NCBI GenBank assembly: GCA_032622095.1
Contig: CP136066.1
Span: 5,295,784 to 5,359,783, forward strand
Source of the DNA: Siphonodentalium dalli
Taxonomy: Eukaryota > Mollusca > Scaphopoda > Gadilida > Siphonodentaliidae
Reading direction: 5' to 3'
Length of the DNA: 64,000 nucleotides
The notes beneath the pieces are model-generated. The model searched no databases and was not told where the DNA came from. It saw only the letters and a list, made by a program, of their open reading frames with translations. A program made the position numbers and the translations under genes. This document shows, one piece after another, positions 1 through 16,345 of the stretch. Position 1 is the first letter of the stretch; the number at the start of each line of letters is the position of its first letter.

Positions 1-1278
1 AATTCAACAAAGACCACGACGAACACACCACCACCATTGCCATCGGCACCACTAACTTCGCACAGAGGAATTATAAATATAGGATATTACTCATCTCAAT
101 TTGATCTGCTCAGTTGATTGTCACCTGTTGCGACATTTTAGTCGACATCACCTGGCGGAATGCCAGTGGCGTGGTCTCGGAGTATATTTCTTGCAGTTCA
201 CGCGGAAAAGCGACGGTTCTTCGTTTAGAGGATTCGTCAACGAGATATTGCATGATATCGGTAAAATTTTGATTTTAACACATTACACCTCTCATGAACA
301 CTACATATACATACACTATCTCTTTCTCTGCTCCTACAACTTACATGTATACTATTTAAATTCCTAATTAAACCCTTTGGCTATAAACTTCATTCGGCCC
401 TTTGCATACGCTCCAAATTACTTTCGAAATTGATAATAGCCCAACATCAGGTAACGCTCTTTGTACTCCCATTAGTTAACTATGATTACGGTGTTTTTTG
501 TTGTGATTTTAACTATGTTACGATTTAGACCTCTTCCAAAACGCTCCATTATATTTATCACATGGCATACACATCCTTCATGTGTGTAGCATTTCTAATT
601 GTATACTGCCGCCGAGCTACCAATTATCTTCTTTATATTTAGTTGACTAACCAATATGGCTCTCATAGCCTACTCTACAATATGTATCCAGCAAATATAA
701 TCGCCTGTATGCCTACTAGTGGTTTAGAACCTACCGTCGGTATAACGACATTCCTAGAAACCCTTGAATAATTTCAAAACAAAATATATGATATTACTCA
801 TCTGAATTTGATCTACTCGGTCTTCCATTAGTATAGCGGACCAAGTCATCATAGGAAATAACGACTAGTTCATTATTTCGCGGATCGAGCAAAATCCTAT
901 TGCTTTGCGGGAAACAGGCATGTGTGTTTGGATTTCGATCCAGGTAGAACTCATCTTGTATTTCATACTTTGGTGTACCAGAACAAAAAGGATGAAGAAA
1001 ACACCATCATCACCACCATTGACACCACGAATGATCGCACCCAGCGATCATAAAGATATGGTAGAACTCCCCCAAGCTAGTTGGAATTCCGCAGAAGCAA
1101 CAAAACCAAATGTATTCTGGGATGCAGTCAGGTTTGTCCGGGAGCCGAGTTCAATCTGATTGTGGTACTGATCTCGTTAAGATTTGTCCAGGTCGAAACC
1201 ATTCGTATATTATACTTGATATACCACAACATCATTGAATATAGCATTATTATCGGAATCGCGATTATCGCACAAATC
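1..1278. other. Left flank, non-coding, with dispersed repeat pieces
   Basis: No convincing gene is seen. A segment containing GATATTACTCATCT occurs at about 85-116 and again, slightly diverged, at about 791-821, so this flank carries a direct repeat about 706 bp apart. The stretch at about 870-980 (GCGGATCGAGCAAAA, then a CAGGCATGTGTGTTTGGATT-like core) resembles sequence at 17755-17910 on the other side of the large satellite. The short open frames here show no recognisable protein. Confidence 0.6.
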
Positions 1279-2220
1279 GATCATATAACGTACTTAACTC
1301 ATATAACAGGTATAACTCACATAACTCATATATCACGTATAACTCATATAACTCATACAACTTATATAACGTACATAACTCATATAACTCATATAACTCA
1401 TATAGCTCATGTAAATCATATAACTCATATAACTTGTATAACTCGTATAACGTACGTAATTCAAATATAACTCATATAACTCATATAACTCATATAACTC
1501 ATATAACTCATATAACTCATATAACTCGTATAACTCGTATAACTCGTATAACTCGTATAACTCGTATAACTCGTATACCTCGTATAACTCGTATAACTCA
1601 TATAACTCGTATAACTCGTATAACTCGTATAACTCAGATAACTCACATAACTCGTATAACTCATATAACACGTATAACTCATATAACTCGTATAACTCAT
1701 ATAACTCATATAACTCATATAACTCGTATAACTCATATAACTCATATAACTCGTATAACTCGTATAACTCATATAACTAGTATAACTCGTATAACTCATA
1801 TAATTCATATAACTCATATAACTCATATAACTCGTATAACTCATATAACTCGTATAACTCGTATAACTCGTATAACTCATATAACTCATATAGCTTATAT
1901 AACTCATATAACTCGTATAACTCATATAACTCATATAACTCATATAACTCACATAACTCACATAACTCATATAACTCACATAACTCATATAACTCAAATA
2001 ACTCATATAACTCGTATAACTGGTAAAACTCGTAAAACTTATATAACTCATATAACTCATATAACTCGTATAACTCATATAACTCATATAACTCGTATAA
2101 CTCGTATAACTCAAATAACTCATATAACTCGTATAACTGGTAAAACTCGTAAAACTTATATAACTCATATAACTCATATAACTCATATAACTCATATAAC
2201 TCATATAACTCGTATAACTC

Positions 2221-3375
2221 CTATAACTCGTATAACTCGTATAACTCATATAACTCGTATAACTCACATAACTCATATAACTCATATAACTCGTATGACT
2301 CATATAACTCATATAACTCGTATAACTCGTATAACTCATATAACTCATATATCTCATATAACTCATATAACTCGTATAACTCATATAACTCGTATGACTC
2401 ATATAACTCATATAACTCATATAACTCGTATAACTCATATAACTCATATAACTCATATAACTCATATAACTCATATAACTCATATAACTCATGTAAATCA
2501 TATAACTCGTATAACTCATATAACACATATAACTCGTATAACTCATATAACTCATATAACTCATATCACTCGTATAACTCATATAACTCATATAATTCAT
2601 ATAACTCATATAACTCATATAACTCATGTAACTCATATAATTCATATAACTCGTATAACTCATATAACTCATGTAACTCACGTAACTCGTATAACTCATG
2701 TAACTCATGTAACTCATATAACTCGTATAACTCGTATAACTCATATAACTCATATAACTCATATAACTCATATAACTCATATAACTCGTATAACTCATAT
2801 AACTCATATAACTCATATAACTCATATAACTCATATAACTCATATAACTCATATAACTCATATAACTCATATAACTCATATAACTCATATAACTCATATA
2901 ACTCATGTAACTCGTATAACTCATATAACTCATATAACTCACGTAACTCGTATAACTCATGTAACTCATGTAACTCGTATAACTCGTATAACTCGTATAA
3001 CTCGTATAACTCATATAACTCGTATAACTCATATAACTCATATAACTCATGTAACTCATATAACTCATATAACTCATATAACTCATATAACTCGTATAAC
3101 TCGTATAACTCATATAACTCATATAACTCATATAACTCATATAACTCATATAACTCATATAACTCATATAACTCATATAATTCATATAACTCATATAACT
3201 CATATAACTCATGTAACTCACGTAACTCGTATAACTCATGTAACTCATATAACTCGTATAACTCGTATAACTCGTATAACTCGTATAACTCATATAATTC
3301 ATATAACTCATATAACTCATATAACTCATATAACTCATATAACTCGTATAACTCGTATAACTCATAACTCGTATA
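2221..3375 (+). repeat. Higher-order satellite copy A (1.56 kb offset)
   Basis: The order of variant 9-bp units here is repeated about 1,564 bp further on (3785-4957). Markers kept in order include ATACTCCTATAACTCG-like units, CGTATGACTC, ATATCTC, ATGTAAATC, ATCACTCG and several ATAATTC units. The copies differ by an 18-bp, two-unit insertion near 4150. Both end at a shortened unit (CTCATAACTCG) at about 3362 and 4944. Confidence 0.85.
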
Positions 3376-3784
3376 ACTCGTATAACTCATATAACTCATA
3401 TAACTCATATAACTCGGATAACTCATATAACTCATATAACTCATATAACTCATATAACTCATATAACTCATATAACTCATATAACTCACATAACTCATAT
3501 AACTCGTATAACTTGTATAACTCGTATAACTCGTATAACTCTTATAACTCATATAATTCATATAACTCATATAACTCGTATAACTCATGTAACTCATATA
3601 ACTCATATAACGCGTATAACTCATATAACTCGTATAACTCATATAACTCATATAACTCATATAACTCATGTAACTCATATAACTCATATAACTCATATAA
3701 CTCATATAACTCGTATAACTCATATAACTCGTATAACTCATATAACTCGTATAACTCATATAACTCATATAACTCGTATAACTC

Positions 3785-4957
3785 CTATAACTCGTATAAC
3801 TCGTATAACTCATATAACTCGTATAACTCACATAACTCATATAACTCATATAACTCGTATGACTCATATAACTCATATAACTCGTATAACTCGTATAACT
3901 CATATAACTCATATATCTCATATAACTCATATAACTCGTATAACTCATATAACTCGTATGACTCATATAACTCATATAACTCATATAACTCGTATAACTC
4001 ATATAACTCATATAACTCATATAACTCATATAACTCATATAACTCATATAACTCATGTAAATCATATAACTCGTATAACTCATATAACACATATAACTCG
4101 TATAACTCATATAACTCATATAACTCATATCACTCGTATAACTCATATAACTCACATAACTCGTATAACTCATATAATTCATATAACTCATATAACTCAT
4201 ATAACTCATGTAACTCATATAATTCATATAACTCGTATAACTCATATAACTCATGTAACTCACGTAACTCGTATAACTCATGTAACTCATGTAACTCATA
4301 TAACTCGTATAACTCGTATAACTCATATAACTCATATAACTCATATAACTCATATAACTCATATAACTCGTATAACTCATATAACTCATATAACTCATAT
4401 AACTCATATAACTCATATAACTCATATAACTCATATAACTCATATAACTCATATAACTCATATAACTCATATAACTCATATAACTCATGTAACTCGTATA
4501 ACTCATATAACTCATATAACTCACGTAACTCGTATAACTCATGTAACTCATGTAACTCGTATAACTCGTATAACTCGTATAACTCGTATAACTCATATAA
4601 CTCGTATAACTCATATAACTCATATAACTCATGTAACTCATATAACTCATATAACTCATATAACTCATATAACTCGTATAACTCGTATAACTCATATAAC
4701 TCATATAACTCATATAACTCATATAACTCATATAACTCATATAACTCATATAACTCATATAATTCATATAACTCATATAACTCATATAACTCATGTAACT
4801 CACGTAACTCGTATAACTCATGTAACTCATATAACTCGTATAACTCGTATAACTCGTATAACTCGTATAACTCATATAATTCATATAACTCATATAACTC
4901 ATATAACTCATATAACTCATATAACTCGTATAACTCGTATAACTCATAACTCGTATA
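3785..4957 (+). repeat. Higher-order satellite copy B (1.56 kb offset)
   Basis: Near-identical partner of 2221-3375, carrying two extra 9-bp units near 4150. A third, more diverged relative spans about 10130-11310 and ends at the same kind of shortened unit, at about 11299. The segment after each copy, marked by ACTTGTATAACTCG then ACTCTTATAACTC, recurs at about 3511, 5048 and 11437. Confidence 0.85.
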
Positions 4958-6974
4958 ACTCGTATAACTCATATAACTCGTATGACTCATATAACTCATA
5001 TAACTCATATAACTCATATAACTCACATAACTCATATAACTCGTATAACTTGTATAACTCGTATAACTCGTATAACTCTTATAACTCATATAATTCATAT
5101 AACTCATATAACTCGTATAACTCATGTAACTCATATAACTCATATAACGCGTATAACTCATATAACTCGTATAACTCATATAACTCATATAACTCATATA
5201 ACTCATGTAACTCATATAACTCATATAACTCATATAACTCATATAACTCGTATAACTCATATAACTCGTATAACTCATATAACTCGTATAACTCGTATAA
5301 CTCATATAACTCATATAACTCATATAACTCATATAACTCGTAAAACTCATATAACTCGTATAACTCATATAACTCGTATAACTCGTATAACTCATATAAC
5401 TCATATAACTCGTATAACTCGTATAACTCGTATAACTCGTATAACTCGTATAACTCATATAACTCGTATAACTCATATAACTCGTATAACTCGTATAACT
5501 CATATAACTCATATAACTCATATAACTCATATAACTCGTAAAACTCATATAACTCGTATAACTCGTATAACTCGTATAACTCGTATAACTCATATAACTC
5601 ATATAACTCATAACTCATATAACTCATATAACTCATATAACTCATATAACTCATATAACTCATATAACTCATATAACTCATATAACTCATATAACTCATA
5701 TAACTCGTATAACTCGTATAACTCGTATAACTCGTATAACTCGTATAACTCGTATAACTCATATAACTCATATAACTCATATAACTCGTATAACTCGTAT
5801 AACTCATGTAACTCATATAACTCATATAACTCATATAACTCATATAACTCGTATAACTCATATAACTCGAATAACTCATATAACTCGTATAACTCGTATA
5901 ACTCACATAACTCGTATAACTCATATAACTCATATAACTCGTATAACTCATATAACTCGTATAACTCGTATAACTCGTATAACTCATATAACTCATATAA
6001 CTCATATAACTCGTATAACTCATAACTCATGTAACTCGTATAACTCATATAACTCATATATCTCGTATAAATCATATAACTCGTATAACTCATGTAACTC
6101 GTATAACTCGTATAACTCATATATCTCGTATAAATCATATAACTCGTATAACTCATGTAACTCGTATAACTCATATAACTCATATATCTCGTATAAATCA
6201 TATAACTCGTATAACTCATGTAACTCGTATAACACGTATAACTCATATAACTCATGTAACTCGTATAACTCATATAACTTGTATAACTCGTATAACTCAT
6301 GTAACTCATGTAACTCATATAACTCGTATAACTCATATAACTCGTATAACTCGTATAACTCATATAACTCATATAACTCATATAACTCATATAACTCGTA
6401 TAACTCATATAACTCAGATAACTCGTATAACTCATATAACTCGTATAACTCGTATAACTCATATAACTCGTATGACTCATATAACTCGTATAACTCATAT
6501 AACTCATGTAACTCGTATAACTCGTATAACTCGTATAACTCGTATAACTCGTGTAACTCGTGTAACTCGTGTAACTCGTGTAACTCGTGTAACTCGTATA
6601 ACTCGTATAACTCGTGTAACTCGTGTAACTCGTGTAACTCGTGTAACTCGTGTAACTCGTGTAACTCGTGTAACTCGTGTAACTCATATAACTCGTATAA
6701 CTCATATAACTCGTATAACTCGTATAACTCATATAACTCATATAACTTAAATAACTTAAATAACTCATACAACTCATACAACTCGTATAACTCGTATAAC
6801 TCGTAAAACTCGTATATCTCGTATAAATCATATAACTCGTATATCTCGTATAAATCATATAACTCGTATAACTCATGTAACTCGTATAACTCGTATAACT
6901 CGTATAACTCACATAACTCGTATAACACGTATAACTCATATAACTCATGTAACTCATATAAGTCATATAGGTCA

Positions 6975-7955
6975 TATGACGTACATAACTCGTATAACTC
7001 GTAAAACTCGTAAAACTCGTATAACTCGTATAACTCGTATAACTCGTATTTCTCACAAAACTCACATAAGTCATATAACTCATATAACTCATATAACTCA
7101 TATAACTCATATAACTCGCATAACTCATATAACTCGTATAACTCATATAACTCATATAACTCATATAACTCATATACCTCATATACCTCATATAACTCAT
7201 ATCACTCGTATAACTCATATAACTCATATAACTCGTATAACTCATATAACTCATATAACTCATATAATTCGTATAACTCATATAACTCATATAACTCGTA
7301 TAACTCAAATAACTCATATAACTCACATAACTCGTATAACTCGTATAACTCGTATTTCTCACAAAACTCACATAAGTCATATAAATCATATAACTCATAT
7401 AACTCATATAACTCGTATACCTCATATAACTCATATAACTCATATAACTCATATAACTCGTATACCTCGTATAACTCAAATAACTCGTATAACTCGTATA
7501 ACTCACATAACTCATATAACTCATATAACTCATATCACTCGTATAACTCAAATAACTCATATAACTCACATAACTCGTATACCTCGTATAACTCATATAA
7601 CTCATATAACTCATATAACTCTTGAAACTCGTATAACTCATATAACTCATATAACTCGTGTAACTCATATAACTCACATAACTCGTATAACTCATATAAC
7701 TCATATAACTCGTATAACCCAAATAACTCATATAACTCACATAACTCGTATAACTCATATAACTCATATAACATATAACTCACATAACTCGTATAACTCA
7801 TAACTCGTATAACTCATTAAACTCATGTAACTCATATAACTCATATAACTCATATAACTCACATAACTCATGCAACTCATACAACTCAAATAACTCAAAT
7901 AACTCATATAAAGTACATAACTCATATAACTCACATAACTCATATATAACTCATA
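6975..7955 (+). repeat. Higher-order satellite copy C (5.2 kb offset)
   Basis: A rare-variant series occurs here: CGTATTTCTCACAAAACTC, ACATAAGTC, ATACCTC pairs, ATCACTCG, ATAACCCAAATAAC, CATTAAACTC, CATGCAACTC and CATATAAAGTACATAAC. It recurs in the same order about 5,205 bp downstream (about 12230-13160). Small differences, such as CTTGAAACTC versus CGTGAAACTC near 7621 and 12826, show that the copies have diverged slightly. Confidence 0.85.
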
Positions 7956-10900
7956 TAACTCATATAACTCATATAACTCATATAACTCATATAACTCATA
8001 TAACTCATATAACTCACATAACTCATATAACTCATATAACTCATATAATTCATATAACTCATATAACTCGTATAACTCGTATAACTCGTATAACTCGTAT
8101 AACTCGTATAACTCATATAACTCGTATAACTCGTATAACTCGTATAACTCATATAACTCATATAACTCATATAACTCATATAACTCACATAACTCACATA
8201 ACTCATATAACTCATATAACTCATATAACTCATATAACTCATATAACTCGTATAACTCGTATAACTCATATAACTCATATAACTCGTATAACTCATATAA
8301 CTCATATAACTCACATAACTCATATAACTCACATAACTCACATAACTCATATAACTCATATAACTCATATAACTCATATAACTCATATAACTCATATAAC
8401 TCATATAACTCATATAACTCATATAACTCGTATAACTCATATAACTCATATAACTCATATAACTCATGTAACTCATATAACTCATATAACTCGTATAACT
8501 CGTATAACTCATATAACTCATATAACTCATATAACTCATATAACTCGTAAAACTCATATAACTCGTATAACTCATATAACTCGTATAACTCGTATAACTC
8601 ATATAACTCATATAACTCATATAACTCGTATAACTCGTATAACTCGTATAACTCGTATAACTCATATAACTCGTATAACTCATATAACTCGTATAACTCG
8701 TATAACTCATATAACTCATATAACTCATATAACTCATATAACTCGTAAAACTCATATAACTCGTATAACTCGTATAACTCGTATAACTCGTATAACTCGT
8801 ATAACTCATATAACTCATATAACTCATATAACTCGTATAACTCGTATAACTCATATAACTTGTATAACTCTTATAACTCATATAACTCATATAACTCGTA
8901 TAACTCATAACTCATGTAACTCGTATAACTCATATAACTCATATATCTCGTATAAATCATATAACTCGTATAACTCATGTAACTCGTATAACTCGTATAA
9001 CTCGTATAACTCACATAACTCGTATAACACGTATAACTCATATAACTCATGTAACTCGTATAACTCATATAACTTGTATAACTCGTATAACTCATGTAAC
9101 TCATGTAACTCATATAACTCGTATAACTCATATAACTCGTATAACTCGTATAACTCATATAACTCAGATAACTCGTATAACTCATATAACTCGTATAACT
9201 CGTATAACTCATATAACTCGTATGACTCATATAACTCGTATAACTCATATAACTCATGTAACTCGTATAACTCGTATAACTCGTATAACTCGTATAACTC
9301 GTGTAACTCGTGTAACTCGTGTAACTCGTGTAACTCGTGTAACTCGTATAACTCATATAACTCGTATAGCTCATATAACTCATATAACTCATATAACTCA
9401 TATAACTCATATACCTCGTATAACTCGTATAACTCGTATAACTCGTATAACTCGTATAACTCGTATAACTCATATAACTCATATAACTCATATAACTCAT
9501 ATAACTCATATAACTCATATAACTCGTATAACTCATATAACTCATATAACTCATATAACTCATATAACTCCTCATAACTCTATAACTCATATAACTCGTA
9601 TAACTCGTATAACTCGTATAACTCGTATAACTCATATAACTCATATAACTCGTATAACTCGTATAACTCGTATATCTCGTATAACTCATACAACTCATAT
9701 AACTCGTATAACTCATATAACTCAAATAACGCATATAACTCGTATAACTCATACAACTCATATAACTCATATAACTCGTATAACTCATATAACTCACATA
9801 ACGCATATAACTCGTATAACTCATATAACTCATATAACTCATATAACTCATATAACTCGTATAACTCATATAACTCACATAATTCATATAACTCATACAA
9901 CTCGTATAACTCAAATAACTCATATAACTCATATAACTTGTATAAGTCGTATAACTCATATAACTCATATAACTTAAATAACTTATATAACTCATATAAC
10001 TCGTATAACTCGTATAACTCATATAACTCATATAACTCATATAACTCATATAACTCGTATAACTCGTATAACTCACATAAATTATATAACTTATATAACT
10101 CGTATAACACATATATCTCATATACCTCATATCACTCGTATAACTCATATAACTCACATAACTCGTATAACTCATATAATTCATATAACTCATATAACTC
10201 ATATAACTCATGTAACTCATATAATTCATATAACTCGTATAACTCATATAACTCATGTAACTCACGTAACTCGTATAACTCATGTAACTCATGTAACTCA
10301 TATAACTCGTATAACTCGTATAACTCATATAACTCATATAACTCATATAACTCATATAACTCGTATAACTCGTATAACTCATATAACTCATATAACTCAT
10401 ATAACTCATATAACTCATATAACTCATATAACTCATATAACTCATATAACTCATATAACTCATATAACTCATATAACTCATATAACTCATATAACTCACG
10501 TAACTCGTGTAACTCGTGTAACTCATGTAACTCATATAACTCGTATAACTCGTATAACTCGTATAACTCATATAACTCATATAACTCATGTAACTCATAT
10601 AACTCATATAACTCATATAACTCATATAACTCGTATAACTCGTATAACTCATATAACTCATATAACTCATATAACTCATATAACTCATATAACTCATATA
10701 ACTCATATAACTCATATAATTCATATAACTCATATAACTCATATAACTCATGTAACTCACGTAACTCGTATAACTCATGTAACTCATATAACTCATATAA
10801 CTCATGTAACTCATATAACTCATATAACTCATATAACTCATATAACTCGTATAACTCGTATAACTCATATAACTCATATAACTCATATAACTCATATAAC

Positions 10901-12229
10901 TCATATAACTCATATAACTCATATAACTCATATAACTCATATAATTCATATAACTCATATAACTCATGTAACTCATGTAACTCACGTAACTCGTATAACT
11001 CATGTAACTCATATAACTCGTATAACTCATATAACTCATATAACTCATATAACTCATATAACTCATATAACTCATATAACTCATGTAACTCGTATAACTC
11101 ATATAACTCATATAACTCACGTAACTCGTATAACTCATGTAACTCATGTAACTCATATAACTCGTATAACTCGTATAACTCGTATAACTCATATAACTCG
11201 TATAACTCGTATAACTCGTATAACTCATATAATTCATATAACTCATATAACTCATATAACTCATATAACTCGTATAACTCGTATAACTCGTATAACTCAT
11301 AACTCGTATAACTCGTATAACTCATATAACTCATATAACTCATATAACTCGGATAACTCATATAACTCATATAACTCATATAACTCATATAACTCATATA
11401 ACTCATATAACTCACATAACTCATATAACTCGTATAACTTGTATAACTCGTATAACTCGTATAACTCTTATAACTCATATAATTCATATAACTCATATAA
11501 CTCGTATAACTCATGTAACTCATATAACTCATATAACGCGTATAACTCATATAACTCGTATAACTCATATAACTCATATAACTCATATAACTCATGTAAC
11601 TCATATAACTCATATAACTCATATAACTCATATAACTCGTATAACTCGTATAACTCATATAACTCGTATAACTCATATAACTCACACAACTCATAAAACT
11701 CATAAAACTCATATAACTCATATAACTCCTCATAACTTTATAACTCATGTAACTCATATAACTCATATAACTCATATAACTCATATAATTCATATAACTC
11801 ATATAATTCACATAACTCATAAAACTCGTATAACTCGTATAACTCATATAACTCGTATAACTCGTATAACTCGTATAACTCGTATAACTCATATAACTCA
11901 TATAACTCGTATAACTCGTATAACTCATATAACTCATATAACTCATAAAACTCGTATAACTCATATAATTCATATAACTCGTATAACTCATATAACTCGT
12001 ATAACTCATATAACTCGTATAACTCGTATAACTCATATAACTCATATAACTCATATAACTCATATAACTCGTATAACTCGTATAACTCATATAACTCATA
12101 TAACTCATATAACTCGTATAACTCATATAACTCATATAACTCATATAACTCATATAACTTAAATAACTTAAATAACTCATACAACTCATACAACTCGTAT
12201 AACTCGTATAACTCGTAAAACTCGTATAA

Positions 12230-13160
12230 CTCGTATAACTCGTATAACTCGTATTTCTCACAAAACTCACATAAGTCATATAACTCATATAACTCATATA
12301 ACTCATATAACTCATATAACTCGCATAACTCATATAACTCGTATAACTCATATAACTCATATAACTCATATAACTCATATACCTCATATACCTCATATAA
12401 CTCATATCACTCGTATAACTCATATAACTCATATAACTCGTATAACTCATATAACTCATATAACTCATATAATTCGTATAACTCATATAACTCATATAAC
12501 TCGTATAACTCAAATAACTCATATAACTCACATAACTCGTATAACTCGTATAACTCGTATTTCTCACAAAACTCACATAAGTCATATAAATCATATAACT
12601 CATATAACTCATATAACTCGTATACCTCATATAACTCATATAACTCATATAACTCATATAACTCGTATACCACGTATAACTCAAATAACTCGTATAACTC
12701 GTATAACTCACATAACTCATATAACTCATATAACTCATATCACTCGTATAACTCAAATAACTCATATAACTCACATAACTCGTATACCTCGTATAACTCA
12801 TATAACTCATATAACTCATATAACTCGTGAAACTCGTATAACTCATATAACTCATATAACTCGTGTAACTCATATAACTCACATAACTCGTATAACTCAT
12901 ATAACTCATATAACTCGTATAACCCAAATAACTCATATAACTCACATAACTCGTATAACTCATATAACTCATATAACATATAACTCACATAACTCGTATA
13001 ACTCATAACTCGTATAACTCATTAAACTCATGTAACTCATATAACTCATATAACTCATATAACTCACATAACTCATGCAACTCATACAACTCAAATAACT
13101 CAAATAACTCATATAAAGTACATAACTCATATAACTCACATAACTCATATATAACTCATA
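12230..13160 (+). repeat. Higher-order satellite copy D (5.2 kb offset)
   Basis: Partner of 6975-7955 at an offset of 5,205 bp in the compared markers. Adjacent blocks are also duplicated at similar but not equal offsets (about 4.87-5.02 kb). Examples are 8857-9577 with 13873-14460 and 9580-10080 with 14455-14950. This suggests one ancestral unit near 5 kb with later deletions. Confidence 0.8.
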
Positions 13161-15599
13161 TAACTCATATAACTCGTATAACTCATATAACTCATATAAC
13201 TCATATAACTCATATAACTCACATAACTCATATAACTCATATAACTCATATAATTCATATAACTCATATAACTCGTATAACTCGTATAACTCGTATAACT
13301 CGTATAACTCGTATAACTCATATAACTCATATAACTCGTATAACTCGTATAACTCGTATAACTCATATAACTCATATAACTCATATAACTCACATAACTC
13401 ATATAACTCATATAACTCATATAACTCATATAACTCATATAACTCATATAACTCGTATAACTCGTATAACTCATATAACTCATATAACTCGTATAACTCA
13501 TATAACTCGTATAACTCGTATAACTCATATAACTCATATAACTCATATAACTCATATAACTCGTAAAACTCATATAACTCGTATAACTCATATAACTCGT
13601 ATAACTCGTATAACTCATATAACTCATATAACTCATATAACTCATATAACTCGTATAACTCGTATAACTCATATAACTCATATAACTCGTATAACTCATA
13701 TAACTCGTATAACTCGTATAACTCATATAACTCATATAACTCATATAACTCATATAACTCGTAAAACTCATATAACTCGTATAACTCGTATAACTCGTAT
13801 AACTCGTATAACTCGTATAACTCATATAACTCATATAACTCATATAACTCGTATAACTCGTATAACTCATATAACTTGTATAACTCTTATAACTCATATA
13901 ACTCATATAACTCGTATATCTCGTATAAATCATATAACTCGTATAACTCATGTAACTCGTATAACTCGTATAACTCGTATAACTCACATAACTCGTATAA
14001 CACGTATAACTCATATAACTCATGTAACTCATATAAGTCATATAGGTCATATGACGTACATAACTCGTATAACTCGTATAACTCATATAACTCAGATAAC
14101 TCGTATAACTCATATAACTCGTATAACTCATATAACTCATGTAACTCGTATAACTCGTATAACTCGTATAACTCGTATAACTCGTGTAACTCGTGTAACT
14201 CGTGTAACTCGTGTAACTCGTGTAACTCGTATAACTCATATAACTCGTATAACTCATATAACTCATATAACTCATATAACTCATATAACTCATATAACTC
14301 GTATAACTCGTATAACTCGTATAACTCGTATAACTCGTATAACTCGTATAACTCATATAACTCATATAACTCATATAACTCATATAACTCATATAACTCA
14401 TATAACTCGTATAACTCATATAACTCATATAACTCATATAACTCATATAACTCCTCATAACTCGTATAACTCGTATAACTCGTATAACTCGTATAACTCA
14501 TATAACTCATATAACTCGTATAACTCGTATAACTCGTATATCTCGTATAACTCATACAACTCATATAACTCGTATAACTCATATAACTCAAATAACGCAT
14601 ATAACTCGTATAACTCATACAACTCATATAACTCATATAACTCGTATAACTCATATAACTCACATAACGCATATAACTCGTATAACTCATATAACTCATA
14701 TAACTCATATAACTCATATAACTCGTATAACTCATATAACTCACATAATTCATATAACTCATACAACTCGTATAACTCAAATAACTCATATAACTCATAT
14801 AACTCGTATAAGTCGTATAACTCATATAACTCATATAACTTAAATAACTTATATAACTCATATAACTCGTATAACTCGTATAACTCATATAACTCATATA
14901 ACTCATATAACTCATATAACTCGTATAACTCGTATAACTCACATAACTCATATAACTCATACAACTCGTATAACTCAAATAACTCATATAACTCGTATAA
15001 CTCGTATAAGTCGTATAACTCATATAACTCATATAACTTAAATAACTCATGTAACTCCTATAACTCATATAACTCACATAACTCATATAACTCACATAAC
15101 TCATACAACTCGTATAACTCATATAACTCACATAACTCGTATAACTCATATAACTCATATAACTCGTATAACTCATGTAACTCATGTAACTCATATAACT
15201 CATATAACTCATATAACTCATATAACTCGAATAACTTGTTTAACGTACATAACTCATATAACTCGTATAACTCATGTAACTCATGTAACTCATATAACTC
15301 ATATAACTCATATAACTCATATAACTCGTATAACTCATATAACTCATATAACTCATATAACTCACACAACTCATATAACTCACATAACTCATGTAACTCA
15401 TATAACTCATATAACTCATATAACTCGTATAACTCATATAACTCATATAACGCATATAACTCAGATAACTCATATAACTCACAAAACTTATATAACTCAT
15501 ATAACTCGTATAACTCATATAACCCGTATACATGTAACTCGTATAACTCATATAACTCTTATAACTCATATAACTCATATAACTCATATAACTCATATA

Positions 15600-16345
15600 A
15601 CTCACATAAATTATATAACTAATATAACTCTTATAACACATATATCTCATATACCTCATATAACTCATGTAACTCATATAACTCATATGACGTACATGAC
15701 TCTTATAACTCATATAACTCATATAACTCATGCAACTCATATAAGTCATATAACTCACATAAATTATATAACTCATATAACTCGTATAACACATATATCT
15801 CATATACCTCATATAACTCATGTAACTCATATAACTCATATGACGTACATAACTCATATAACTCGTATAACTCATATAACTCATATAACTCATATAACTC
15901 ATGTAACTCATATAACTCATATGACGTACATAACTCATATAACTCGTATAACTCATATAACTCATATAACTCATATAACTCATATAACTCACATAAATTA
16001 TATAACTCATATAACTCGTATAACACATATATCTCATATACCTCATATAACTCATGTAACTCATATAACTCATATGACGTACATAACTCATATAACTCGT
16101 ATAACTCATATAACTCATATAACTCATATAACTCATATAACTCACATAAATTATATAACTCATATAACTCGTATAACACATATATCTCATATACCTCATA
16201 TAACTCATGTAACTCATATTACTCATATGACGTACATGACTCTTATAACTCATATAACTCATATAACTCATGTAACTCATATAACTCATGTAACTCATAT
16301 AAGTCATATAGCTCATATGACGTACATAACTCATATAACTCGTAT
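15600..16345 (+). repeat. Right-edge sub-array with GACGTACAT block
   Basis: Near the right end the variants form a composite unit: ACATAAATTATATAACTC, then ACACATATATCTCATATACC, then CATATGACGTACATAACTC. Its CATAAATTAT marker lies at about 15604, 15758, 15992 and 16144, so spacing is about 152 to 234 bp. This is a separate local expansion of the 9-bp array. Confidence 0.75.

Noticed and set aside
1434-4949. Open frame of 1,171 codons of ITH/ITR and NSY repeats (plus), and similar long MSY/ELY frames on the minus strand to 12972
   Set aside because: A 9-bp unit keeps one reading per frame. Four of six frames lack stops in the unit itself, so length carries no evidence of coding. Frames change only at short units.
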